64,000 nucleotides of DNA. Source: Linnemannia elongata (lineage: Eukaryota > Mortierellomycota > Mortierellomycetes > Mortierellales > Mortierellaceae). Position 1 is the first letter of the stretch, and each line of letters begins with the position of its first letter. This document shows, one piece after another, positions 9,986 to 20,479 of the stretch. The DNA lies in contig JAXBDG010000006.1 in NCBI GenBank assembly GCA_036320915.1, forward strand, positions 248,001 through 312,000, given 5' to 3'. Below the pieces are notes generated by a model. The model worked only from the letters and a program-made list of their open reading frames with translations, did no database searches and was not told where the DNA came from. The translations under genes were made by a program, and so were the position numbers.

Positions 9986-10789
9986 ATTATGGTAAGGATA
10001 CTAGGGATATGTTATGTTCAGGATATTACGAGGCCACAAAATAAGCTTGGGGACAAAGGTGTTTGAAAGGATGAGGCAGGTAGGATCGCAGAGTTATCTA
10101 AGTTTCTCGGTTGATAGATTGAGACCGTCTCATCTCTTAATGACACAGGCGGACAATAAAAACACGTCCCTCTCTATTTCTTATGTTCCTTTGCATGTGG
10201 TCCCACATCACAGCAAGATAGACATTCATTCCGCCTCCCATTCACAATGTCAAATCAACAACAGTGACTCAACCATCATCCAATTATTGTCCTCCAAGTC
10301 CTCCGTCGATCCCAGAGCTCTTCCTATCGATGGGGGCCATGAATCAGTGATTCAGGTCCTGCTGGGTCCCAGACTCAGAGTACGCTGTCAGCACAGAACC
10401 TGCCAACTATCTACTTTTGTTCCAGGTCGCCAATGAAAGAACGGTTCGAACGCAACTTCAACAACTCATCGACCTGCCTAATAAAACCCTAGCAATATTC
10501 GATTGCTCCTAGCGATTCCTCTCTTAATAAAAGTTTAGACAACAATTCCAACGAGCTCATGCACGATGATGATATAATCACTGAGATATTACCAACAATT
10601 CTTTCACCTCAGATATTCAATATTCATAATAAAGACTCCCTATCTCTGTCTCGCTATTTCTTTTTACCACTCATTGTTACTCGGTTTGTATCCACGATAT
10701 CTTCCAGAAGGATTGACCCCAAAGACATTTATACCTCAACATATTCGGTGGTTTATCAGTCATATATCTGTTTTAGGCTCATACGACAC
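9986..10789. other. Spacer, no supported gene
   Basis: One 140-codon plus-strand frame (10014-10436) exists, but it has no recognisable motif, an unremarkable start and no splice context. Confidence 0.5.
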
Positions 10790-10899
10790 CTGCAAGCCAC
10801 AAAATATATCTTATTCTATTAGATTAATAGTTGAGTACGCAACGGTAGGAATAACTCCCTACAATTATCGTTCCTCTGGAGACTTTGCCGCTGGGGTCC

Positions 10900-12313
10900 T
10901 TAGTTGCTGCTATCGGGACCGCAGACACCATTGTTACAGACGTTGTCGCCAGAGCAGTCATCCTCGGACTTGCAAGTTCCTGAGGGTGCTCCTCCATCAT
11001 CGTTGCTTCTTTCGGGACCACAGACACCGTTGTTGCAGACGTTGTCGCCAGAGCAGTCATCTGCGGACGTGCACGTTCCTGAGGTTGGACCTCCGCCACT
11101 GGTGCTACCTTCGGGACCACAGACACCGTTGTTGCAGACGTTGTCGCCAGAGCAGTCATCCTCAGACTTGCACGTTCCTGAGGTTGGTCCTCCGCCACTG
11201 GTGTTACCTTCGGGACCACAGACACCGTTGTTGCAGACGTTGTCGCCAGGGCAGTCATCCTCGGACTTGCACGTTCCTGAGGTTGGTCCTCCGCCACTGG
11301 TGCTACCTTCGGGACCACAGACACCGTTGTTGCACACGTCTTCGCCAGAGCAGTCATCTGCAGAAGTGCACGTTCCCGGCGCGACTGAATGGCTGCCGCC
11401 ACCACCACCCAAAGGACCACACTTGCCCATGGTGCAGACCAGGTCTCCAGGGCAGTCGTCCTCGGAAATGCACTGAGGACCGGTTCCAGGTCCGGTTCCA
11501 GGTCCAGTTCCAGGTCCGGTTCCAGGTCCAGTTCCAGGTCCGGTTCCAGGTCCAGTTCCAGGTCCAGTTCCAGGTCCAGGTGTAGGATCAGATGCACGAG
11601 AGCCGTCTGCGTAACACAAGTAATATTCGCCCAGAGCAAAATTGTTTGAGGTAGTCATAGCAACCTTGCTGACAGCACCTTGCACAACGTCACATTTCCA
11701 ATTGGTTTGCATGCACGGTAAAACGCAATTCTTTCCATCACCAACGATAACGGTGTATTGGGGAGAAAAGCACAAATAGCGTTCCTTGGAGTCGTCTTTC
11801 CAAGACATCTGGTACCCAATAGCGGTGGAAGTAGCGTCACTCCATGAGAATCCAAGTTCAGCCTTGATCTTCTCCAATATAGTGAGCGTCACCTTAGGAG
11901 ACCAGGACGTGGTGATGGTGTCTGTCTGAGTAGCAGTGATAGTGCAGGTGTTGCCGACGCCACACGTAATACCGGAAGAAACAATCATACCGGCACCATC
12001 CTCCCTGTGGCGATCTGTCTGCTTCCATTCTACATGGTACTGAGTGTTGCAGCAGTTGCGGCCGACGCAAGCAAGTCGATCTTCGGTAGAGTTGAAGCGG
12101 GTGGGTTCCTAGAATGTGTTTTTGCGAGGAAAAGGATGCGAATCAAATGTCGGCAGAACCCCATTTCATCATTGAAGGATTAGTGGACTGGAAGTAACCC
12201 CAAGGTGAAGAATGTAATTTGAATGGTTTAAACCTTACGTAAACCTTGATAGGCGAGGCATCGGAAAGAGCCAAGGCAATGGCGGCCAAGTAAATGAAGG
12301 CAGTGATCTTCAT
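10900..12313 (-). CDS. Secreted cysteine-repeat protein A, 427 aa
   Basis: Exons 12313-12239 and 12108-10900 (GTAAGG donor, TTCTAG acceptor). The protein starts with a signal peptide (MKITAFIYLAAIALALSDAS), so it should be exported. A globular region with paired Cys (for example ACVGRNCCNTQYHVEW and YLCFSPQYTVIVGDGKNC) is followed by a Pro-Gly-Thr-Gly linker of about nine PGTG units and six copies of a four-Cys motif, C-x4-DC-x5-VC-x4-CGP (for example CKSEDDCSGDNVCNNGVCGP), joined by Gly/Ser/Pro spacers. The motif looks like a small disulfide-knotted module; I cannot assign it to a named family with certainty. Cell-wall or matrix placement is inferred. It is a divergent paralogue of protein B at 14547-15885 and shares an apparently identical promoter and intron. 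Confidence 0.8.
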
Positions 12314-13022
12314 TCGAAAGAAGGGGGGATTGTGCTGTAAGAGTTGGTTTGGATGATGATTGAAAAGAATGAGTTTATGTTGATCTTTTATACGTTCTCG
12401 GGTGGAAGGGTTGACGAGGTGCTTCTATGAAGGACAAGAGCGAACGAGACCATTTAGAGTAGCAACAGAAGTATTCATGATGGTTCTGCCGTTTTGGTTC
12501 GTGTTCCGGGTGGGGTTCCGGGTGGAGTATATGAAGTTCAGCCGTTTTTTTCTGTTCCAAGAAGCTCTCATCATTCCCCAATTCTCTGGGAGTATGAGGC
12601 ACGTTTTGATGTTGGGGAGGGGGGATTGTATTTCGACTGACAGGGGATTGTTGTGTCTGCGGGGTAGATGGCACGCATCCTTCAGAAAAGCGCGCTTTCT
12701 TTTTCGACCAAGACAAAGACGAGGTTGTTCATTTTGTGAGCGGGAGGTATTTTTTGTTCTTGACAGAGGGAATTATTGTGAATGACATGAATATCGTTTT
12801 GGGGTAAAAAGAGAGCATGTACTTATCAACCAGTGAGATAGAACCATATTTTACTCTTTGACCTTCACACCTTCTATGCACGTTTTTTTTTCTGTTAAGG
12901 TGTGAGTTTATTTGAATGGTTGCGTGGACAAAAACAACCCAAAAAGGTTGTGGCTCTCCTGAATTAGGAATTAGAGGATGCTGCATGACACGTTGTTTAC
13001 TGGATGGACATACCGAAGGCAA

Positions 13023-13837
13023 ATTAGAGCACCGGTCGCTCTTCTACTTTTTTATGATTCATTCTATGCCGATGTGAGCCAGTCACCGGGAAACTCATTG
13101 CACGTCAGAAAAACTCTGTGAGTGTGAGCGTAGCCCGGTCATCTTGAGTCTACTGCAAATGATCTGACTCCCCTAGAATTGGAGACCTGAGAAAAAATAA
13201 AAAGTGACAAAATGGGCGGTTGATCTCTCTTCTGCACAACGCTGACTGGGTTCGCTCGCATTCGCAGAATTTTCTGTGAATGTAGATGTAGATGTCCTGA
13301 TATTCCCGGCACCCCCATTTACACCATCCAACTTCCAAAAATTATGAGGTCCTCTCAGATCGGCATAGATTGAATGTGAACAAGATAAAAAACGACAGGT
13401 AAGAAACGTGACACATATTATTGTCCTCTTGCATGCTCCAATTCAAGAGAGCGACACTTGTAATGACACGCCCAGTGACTGGCTCACATCGGCATAGAAT
13501 GAACCTTAGAAAGATAAAAACGAACCGGTGTTCCAATTTTTCCCTTCGGTATCCACCCAGTAAACAACGTGTCGCAATTTGTCGTCTTGCATCCTCTTGC
13601 ATCCTCCACCTCAAATGGGATAGTGCGACGCGCGACGTGCGCACAATGCGGAAGAGTGAATTTATTTTTTCTCAGGTCTCCAATTCTAGGGAGGACAGAG
13701 CATTTGCAGTAGACTCAAGATGACCGGGCTACGCTCATACTCACAGAATTTTTCTGACGTGCAATGAGTTTCCCGGTGACTGGCTCACATCGGCATAGAA
13801 TAAATCATAGAAAATAAAAAGCGACAAGTGCTCCAAT
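13023..13837. other. Centre of the inverted duplication, repeat-rich spacer
   Basis: The motif GGCTCACATCGGCATAGAAT occurs at 13481-13500 and 13782-13801, and inverted at 13061-13080; a partial copy lies near 13370. Nearby words (CCAATT..CCTTCGGTAT, AGTAAACAACGTGT) are also repeated. The spacer therefore consists of several overlapping direct and inverted copies of one sequence. No protein gene is supported. Confidence 0.6.
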
Positions 13838-14546
13838 TTGCCTTCGGTATGTCCATCCAGTAAACAACGTGTCATGCAGCATCCTCTAATTCCTAATTCA
13901 GGAGAGCCACAACCTTTTTGGGTTGTTTTTGTCCACGCAACCATTCAAATAAACTCACACCTTAACAGAAAAAAAAACGTGCATAGAAGGTGTGAAGGTC
14001 AAAGAGTAAAATATGGTTCTATCTCACTGGTTGATAAGTACATGCTCTCTTTTTACCCCAAAACGATATTCATGTCATTCACAATAATTCCCTCTGTCAA
14101 GAACAAAAAATACCTCCCGCTCACAAAATGAACAACCTCGTCTTTGTCTTGGTCGAAAAAGAAAGCGCGCTTTTCTGAAGGATGCGTGCCATCTACCCCG
14201 CAGACACAACAATCCCCTGTCAGTCGAAATACAATCCCCCCTCCCCAACATCAAAACGTGCCTCATACTCCCAGAGAATTGGGGAATGATGAGAGCTTCT
14301 TGGAACAGAAAAAAACGGCTGAACTTCATATACTCCACCCGGAACCCCACCCGGAACACGAACCAAAACGGCAGAACCATCATGAATACTTCTGTTGCTA
14401 CTCTAAATGGTCTCGTTCGCTCTTGTCCTTCATAGAAGCACCTCGTCAACCCTTCCACCCGAGAACGTATAAAAGATCAACATAAACTCATTCTTTTCAA
14501 TCATCATCCAAACCAACTCTTACAGCACAATCCCCCCTTCTTTCGA

Positions 14547-15885
14547 ATGAAGATCACTGCCTTCATTTACTTGGCCGCCATTGCCTTGGCTCTTTCCGAT
14601 GCCTCGCCTATCAAGGTTTACGTAAGGTTTAAACCATTCAAATTACATTCTTCACCTTGGGGTTACTTCCAGTCCACTAATCCTTCAATGATGAAATGGG
14701 GTTCTGCCGACATTTGATTCGCATCCTTTTCCTCGCAAAAACACATTCTAGGAACCCACCCGCTTCAACTCTACCGAAGATCGACTTGCTTGCGTCGGCC
14801 GCAACTGCTGCAACACTCAGTACCATGTAGAATGGAAGCAGACAGATCGCCACAGGGAGGATGGTGCCGGTATGATTGTTTCTTCCGGTATTACGTGTAG
14901 CGCAGGCAACACCTGCACTATCACTGCTACCCAGACACGCACCATCACCACAACCTGGTCTGCTAACCTATCGCCCCCTGAAGTAATGAACATCACGGCT
15001 GAACTTGGATTCTCATGGAGTGGTAATGCTGTCACGACCCTTGGGTACCAGATGTCTTGGAATGGCGACCCCAAGGAACGCTATTTGTGCTTTTCTCCCC
15101 AATACACCGTTATCGTTGGTGATGGAAAGAATTGCGTTTTGCCGTGTCTGCAAACCAATTGGAAATGTGACGTCCACAACGGTGCTGTCAACCGGATTGC
15201 AATGACTACCTCAAACAATTATGCTATGGGCGAATATTACTTGTGTTACGCAGACGGCTCTCGTGCATCTGATCCTACACCTGGACCTGGAACTGGACCT
15301 GGAACCGGACCTGGAACCGGTCCTCAGTGCATTTCCGAGGACGACTGCCCCGGAGACCAGGTCTGCACCATGGGCAAGTGTGGTCCTTTGGGTGGACATG
15401 GAACCGATCCTCAGTGCATTTCCGAGGACGACTGCCCCGGAGACCAAGTCTGCACCATGGGCAAGTGTGGTCCTTTGGGTGGTGGTGGCAGCCATTCAGT
15501 CGCGCCGGGAACGTGCACTTCTGCAGATGACTGCTCTGGCGAAGACGTGTGCAACAACGGTGTCTGTGGTCCCGAAGGTAGCACCAGTGGCGGAGGTCCA
15601 ACCTCAGGAACGTGCAAGTCCGCAGATGACTGCCCTGGCGACAACGTCTGCAACAACGGTGTCTGTGGTCCCGAAGGTAGCACCAATGGCGGAGGTCCAA
15701 CCTCGGGAACGTGCAAGTCCGAGGATGACTGCTCTGGCGACAACGTCTGCAACGACGGCGTCTGTGGTCCCGAAAGAAGCAACGATGGTGGAGGAGCACC
15801 CTCAGGAACTTGCAAGTCCGAGGATGACTGCTCTGGCGACAACGTCTGTAACAATGGTGTCTGCGGTCCCGATAGCAGCAACTAA
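14547..15885 (+). CDS. Secreted cysteine-repeat protein B, 402 aa
   Basis: Exons 14547-14621 and 14752-15885, the mirror of gene A. It has the same signal peptide and N-terminal block (identical through VSSGITC), then diverges: for example SAGNTCTITATQTRTITTTW in B against GVGNTCTITATQTDTITTSW in A. The PGTG linker is shorter (about three units). There are again six four-Cys modules, but the first module (CISEDDCPGDQVCTMGKCGP) is duplicated and a different one is missing, so the module sets are not one-to-one. The role is unknown; export and a disulfide-rich extracellular form are inferred from the sequence. Confidence 0.8.
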
Positions 15886-15985
15886 GGACCCAGCAGCAAG
15901 TCGCCAGAGAAACGATAATTATAGGGAGTATTTCCTACCGTTGTGTACTCAAGTATTAATCAAATAGAATAAAATATAATCTGCT

Positions 15986-16380
15986 TCCTCATCGCTCAAT
16001 ACTTTCCCCTCTTCCTCCTCGGTTCATTCCTCCTCACCATGATCTTCGCCTTCCGCTTCCTCCCCCTACTCCTTCTCCTCCTCACCCTCCTCTTGCTTGT
16101 CATCCCAACCCATTTCTCGTGAGTCTGATGGGTGGCATTGTGGTGAAAAGTGTGTGCTGTGGATAGTGTGTGTATGAGTGTGTATGTATGCAAGAGCAGT
16201 GATTGAGAATAAGAATGCAGGGCAGCAGGGCAACTTGATCATCTTTATTCGATTCAGGCAATAGATCCGAAGTTCGCCTATGGTCATGGATGAAACCATA
16301 TTTCTAATCCTCACGCACTAAAATTCATTAAAATGTTTTTTTGAGGAATCTCGATAGCGTACTCTGTTTATTCTGATATT
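15986..16380. other. 3' flank of Sel1 gene 1, homologous to 20000-20479
   Basis: A (CTC)n-rich stretch is followed by CATTTCTCGTGAGTCTGATG and further matches to the same position 3' of Sel1 gene 2. It marks the edge of the tandem duplication unit. Confidence 0.65.
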
Positions 16381-18893
16381 TTATTGTGCGAAGTGGCGAA
16401 AATGGAGTTCATAAGGCATACGATTCTGAGGAACACCTTGGCCGTTGTTATATAATAAGCCGATGTTTATTTGAGCAGCTTCATGTCCTTGGTTGGCAGC
16501 CTTGAGGTACCATTCCACTGCTTGTGCGTAGTTTTGGAGAACACCTAGGCCATTATTGTAGAGAAGGCCAATTCCAAACTGTGATCCTGCATGTCCTTGA
16601 TTGGCGGCCTTCAGGAACCATTCCATCGCTTGTGTATAGTCTTGCGGAACACCTAAGCCGTCGTTATAGAGAAGGCCGATGCAGTACTGAGAGAGAGCAT
16701 GTCCTTGATTGGCGGCCTTGAGGTACCATCCCATCGCTTGTGCATAGTCTCGCGGAACGCCTTGGCCGTTGTTATAGAGAAGGCCAATGCAGTACTGCGC
16801 GCTACTATCTCCTTGATTGGCGGCTTTGAGGTACCATTTCATTGCTCGTGTATAGTCTTGCGGAACGCCATGGCCGTTATTGTAGAGAAGGCCGATACTG
16901 TACTGCGCGTTACTATCTCCTTGGTTGGCGGCCTTGAGGTACCATTGCATAGCTTTTGCATAGTGTTGAGGAATACCTTGGCCGTTGCAGTAGAGGACGC
17001 CGACGTTGTACTGTGAGTCCATGTGCCCTTGATTAGCGGCCTTGAGGTACCATTGCATCGCATGTACATAGTCTTGGAGAACACCTCGGCCGTTGCTGTA
17101 GAGAAGGCCGATGCTGGACTGCGCGTTACTATCTCCTTGATTGGCGGCCTTGAGGTACCATTCCATCGCTTGTGCATAGTCTCGCGGAACGCCTTGGCCG
17201 TTGTTATAGAGAAGGCCAATGCAGTACTGCGCGTTACTATCTCCTTGATCGGCGGCCTTGAGGTACCATCCCATCGCTTGTGCATAGTCTTGCGGAACGC
17301 CTTGGTCGTTGTTGTAGAGAAGTCCGATGCTGTACTGCGCGCTACTATCTCCTTGATTGGCGGCTTTGAGGAACCATTCCATCGCTTGTGTATAGTCTTG
17401 CGGAACACCTAGGCCGTTGTTGTAGAGAAAGCCGATGCTGTACTGCGAGTCCATGTGTCCTTGATTGGCGGCTTTTAGGAACCATTCCATCGCCTGTTTG
17501 TAGTCTTGCGGAACACTTCGGCCCTGCTTGTAGAAGAGACCGACGTTGTATTGCGAGTCTATGTGTCCTTGATTGGCGGCTTTGAGGTACCAATTCATCG
17601 CTTGTGCATAGTCTTGAGGAACACCTTCACCTTTGCGGTAGGAGAGGCCGACGTTGTATTGTGACTGCATCAATCCTTGATTGGCGGCCTTGAGGTACCA
17701 ATTCATCGCTTTTACATGGTCTTGGGGAACACCTTGACCAGAGCTGTGGAGAAATCCGATGCTGTGCTGAGCGATAGCATATCCCTGTTCTGCGGCCTTG
17801 AGGTACCAATCCATGGCTGTCGAGTAGTTCTGCCAGACACCGAATCCTTGATAATAGAGAGCGCCTACTCTCTGCTGCCCAGCGGCGTCTCTTTGCTCGA
17901 CAGCCTTGAGGTACCAATCCATGGCTTCCTGATAGTCTTGCGCAACTCCCTCTCCATCTTTGTACATGTCGCCAAGCGCGACCTGGGCGTCCCTGTCTCC
18001 ATGACTAGCACTGATGCTCATCCGAACCACATCCCTCTCTATAGGAACAATGGTGTTTGATCTCTGGGGTGCACGCTGCTGAGCTTCGTTGTTGCTGTGT
18101 GGATATGAAAGAACTGGGAGATCCATGACGGCTGGCGTTCGATCGTCCAACACTGCATGAGGACCTCGAGCTGATGGGAACGCAAGGGGTCTCTCGATGT
18201 GAGTGTAGTTTTCCATCGCCGTCTCTACAAGACCATAGACTGGGTTCCGTCGGACAGTGCATGTTGTAGTGGAAGGGGGACTGGATGAAGACGTTGCGTT
18301 GGGCGTGGATGCAGCAGTCGTAGTAATGGGCGTCGACGCAGCACTGGATGCTGATAAGTCATCCTGGGATGTAGCCTCGTCGCCGTTCTGCAGTGGCGCC
18401 GGTTGCAATGCTAGCTGTTGGACCTGGGGAGAGGCGGCCCTTACATTATCGGTTACTGGATTATCTACGACCACATCCAAGACGACATCCGGTAAGGCGG
18501 CGATCCTGCGGGGCTCCAGACTTGAAGGCGATGTTTTTTCATTGCCCAATAGAAAGAAAATTAGCATGATTTTGCTTTCCTCTTTCACTATCATCGCTCA
18601 CAACATGCTTTTGTCAGCAACAGTAGCCCTCATATCCTCTACACATACATTCTATGGTCTGTTCCTCTGAGGAACGGAACGACCCTTGTCTTGTGGCGGA
18701 CTTGCACTGCGTTGTCGAATGCCTGAACGATATCGTCCCAGAAAATGAACTCCTTTTGAGTGTCGGGGTCTTTTAGGGTTTCAACGTGATATATCTCATC
18801 AAGGGTGGCAGGAGGAATGGAATTGGGAGAAACACCCTTGTTGACGGACCGCATTGCCTGTACTTGTTCCTGAGGGTCGTCTCCTTGGGTCAT
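16381..18893 (-). CDS. Sel1-repeat protein 1, 794 aa
   Basis: Exons 18893-18649 and 18520-16381; the intron has a GTATGT donor and splits an Ile codon (HR-I-LEPRR). The first ~110 residues form a domain shared by all three paralogues here, with landmarks DPQEQVQAMRS, FWDDIVQAF, RVVPFLRG and LEPRRIAALPDVVLDVVVD; I do not know its family. After a Ser/Thr/Pro linker come 15 Sel1-like repeats of 36 residues (consensus AMEWYLKAANQG..SQY.IGLLYNNGQGVPQDY). The last is cut short and ends in an unrelated tail. Sel1 repeats build an alpha-solenoid that binds other proteins, so an adaptor role is likely. No signal peptide or enzyme motif is visible. Its 5' neighbour is an M13 peptidase relic on the opposite strand. 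Confidence 0.88.
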
Positions 18894-19449
18894 TCTTGTA
18901 GTGAAGGCGGTGATGGGTGGGTTTGTATGAAAGAAGGGACAGAGAATAATCGCTGAGAGCAGTTATGAGGGGGGTTGAGTGATTGTGAGATGAGAAGAAG
19001 GGTGTAGGGTGAATAGTGTGTTAAGAAATGAGATAGGTGTGTGGGAAAGTGAAAAGAGGGAGAGGGAGAGTGAGAGAAAAAGAGGAAAAGAAAGAATGCG
19101 CAAAGCGGGAAGATAGGGAGGACGTCAAGAGAGAAAGAGATGAATTCTTCCCGACATGCGTCATCCCGCTGTATAACCATGGGAAACGGGAAGAACAGTG
19201 ACAACGACAACCACAGGCTGCAACAATGGGTGAGCAACAGCAACGCTTTGGGTCTATTTTTTTTTCTCTTTGACGTATCATGAAAGAAGATAATAGTTAA
19301 GGCCTTATGAAGCAGATGTCATTCCTCTCGGTAGGGTCTCGCTCTGTACTTCTGTATGCGCTGTAACTCCGTCGTTATTTTTCATGTTCGTTGCCCTAAT
19401 CTTCTTTCTTCTCTCTCCTTTGCTATAGGCGTCTCCTTTTTTTTATTTT

Positions 19450-19722
19450 TGCCACCAACACTACAGACAGGTTAGCTAAGTTTGGAGTCAATGTAATAAA
19501 CTGTATTCTCAATCATCCCATCTACCCCCACCTCCTCTTTTTCCCCACAGGACACTACCAGGGCTGTACAAATACACCCCAGTAACAACTCTTTGTCATC
19601 TCCTGCGGCCGCGACGCCTGTGCTGCATCAAGATGACTCCAGAGTCACCTCACTCGTTTTCGCAAAGGCATTCAAGTGTAAGGGAGGTGTATCTATGAAC
19701 CTTAACGAGAAGTTTGAGGTGC
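19450..19722 (+). pseudogene. M13 metallopeptidase relic 1 (3' exons only)
   Basis: Decayed pieces match the C-terminus of the intact M13 gene at 33506-36613. Near 19455 a TNTT motif matches its WWTNTTEK. After a CACAG acceptor at 19550, LPGLYKYTP matches LPGLERYTP, then in another frame QLFVISCGRDAC matches QLFFISYARVWC, and near 19670 VFAKAFKCKGGVSMNLNEKF matches the FASAFQCKVGSAMNPEKKC region. Frameshifts and deletions remove any function. The catalytic HEITH exon is absent. Homologous to relic 2 at 27935-28279. Confidence 0.7.
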
Positions 19723-20479
19723 GCTCGATGCCGGTTCTTAGAAGTAGGTAGAAAGAAGAGAGGAGAGGAGAAGTGTTTGAAGTAATATAGGGAAGATATC
19801 AGTACACGCTAGCCTTATTGGGCAACAATTATTCGCCTGTTGATGAAACAAAAGAAACAAAAGAGGCGCGGGTGTCAAGTCTTCGCCCGAATGATCAGGA
19901 ATGAGTAATAGATCTGTTTACTCATTTTATCCTCACTACTGAGTTCATAGAATCGCCATAGTTTTTTCACCTCACAATTATATTTCATATTCCTTTTGAG
20001 CTCTTGCGCTCGATCTTAACATGCAAGGAGCTGAAGCGAGCATTGCACCCACCTTACCGCCTTGTGAATCTGCTTCTTCATCGCTCAGTTCTTCTCCCTC
20101 CTCCTCGTCCTACTCCTCTTACTCCTCCGCCTCCTACCACTCCTCCTCCTCCTCATCCTCCTCATGCTCGTCATTCCAACCCATTTCTCACATGTCTGAT
20201 GGGTGACATGGCGGTGAAAAGAGTGTGCTGAGGATGGTGTGTGTGCACACGCCTGTGTGTGTATGGATGTGTATGTACGTAGGAGCAATAATTGCGAATA
20301 AGAATTTCAGGGCAGCAGGGCATCTTGGTCATCTTTATTCGCTTCAAGCAGTCAGTATGAAGTTTCGCCTATGGTCATTGATGAAACCGTATATCTAATC
20401 CATACACACACACGCACTAAAAATTCACTATAATGTTTTGTGAGAAATCTTAATAGCGTCCTCCATTTAGTTCGATGTT
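19723..20479. other. Spacer between Sel1 gene 1 unit and Sel1 gene 2
   Basis: Matches the spacer before Sel1 gene 3 (GCCCGAATGATCAG..AATGAGT at about 19886 and 28411). It holds a TCC-rich microsatellite at about 20094-20165 and a GT-rich stretch near 20237-20270. No gene is supported. Confidence 0.6.

Larger units (their letters stand above)
10790..15985. repeat. Large inverted duplication carrying two divergent paralogous genes
   Basis: Left and right halves are mirror images around about 13430, with coordinates summing to 26860. The inner arms (about 11990-13022 and 13838-14870) appear base-for-base identical wherever I compared them. These hold the promoter, exon 1, the 130-bp intron and the start of exon 2 of each gene. 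Outside them the coding regions and 3' flanks are clearly homologous but diverged, out to about 10790 and 15985. The central ~0.8 kb is not a simple palindrome. Confidence 0.85.

Noticed and set aside
10014..10436. 140-aa plus-strand frame
   Set aside because: No domain, no splice context and ordinary composition for random DNA; not supported as a gene.
10674..11585. 303-aa plus-strand frame rich in Cys, Arg and His opposite cysteine-repeat gene A, and its mirror opposite gene B
   Set aside because: It is a shadow of the repeated Cys modules and PGTG linker; the minus strand has the signal peptide, intron and conserved paralogue.
12375..12785. Open frames of 113 aa (minus) and 127 aa (plus), each duplicated with the same translation at 14075-14485
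   Set aside because: They are identical only because the DNA arms are identical. They overlap on opposite strands, cover the promoters of the cysteine-repeat genes, and show no motif.
16524..17412. Long open frames antisense to the Sel1 repeats (also in Sel1 genes 2 and 3)
   Set aside because: They follow the 108-bp repeat period of the real coding strand and translate to a periodic shadow sequence.
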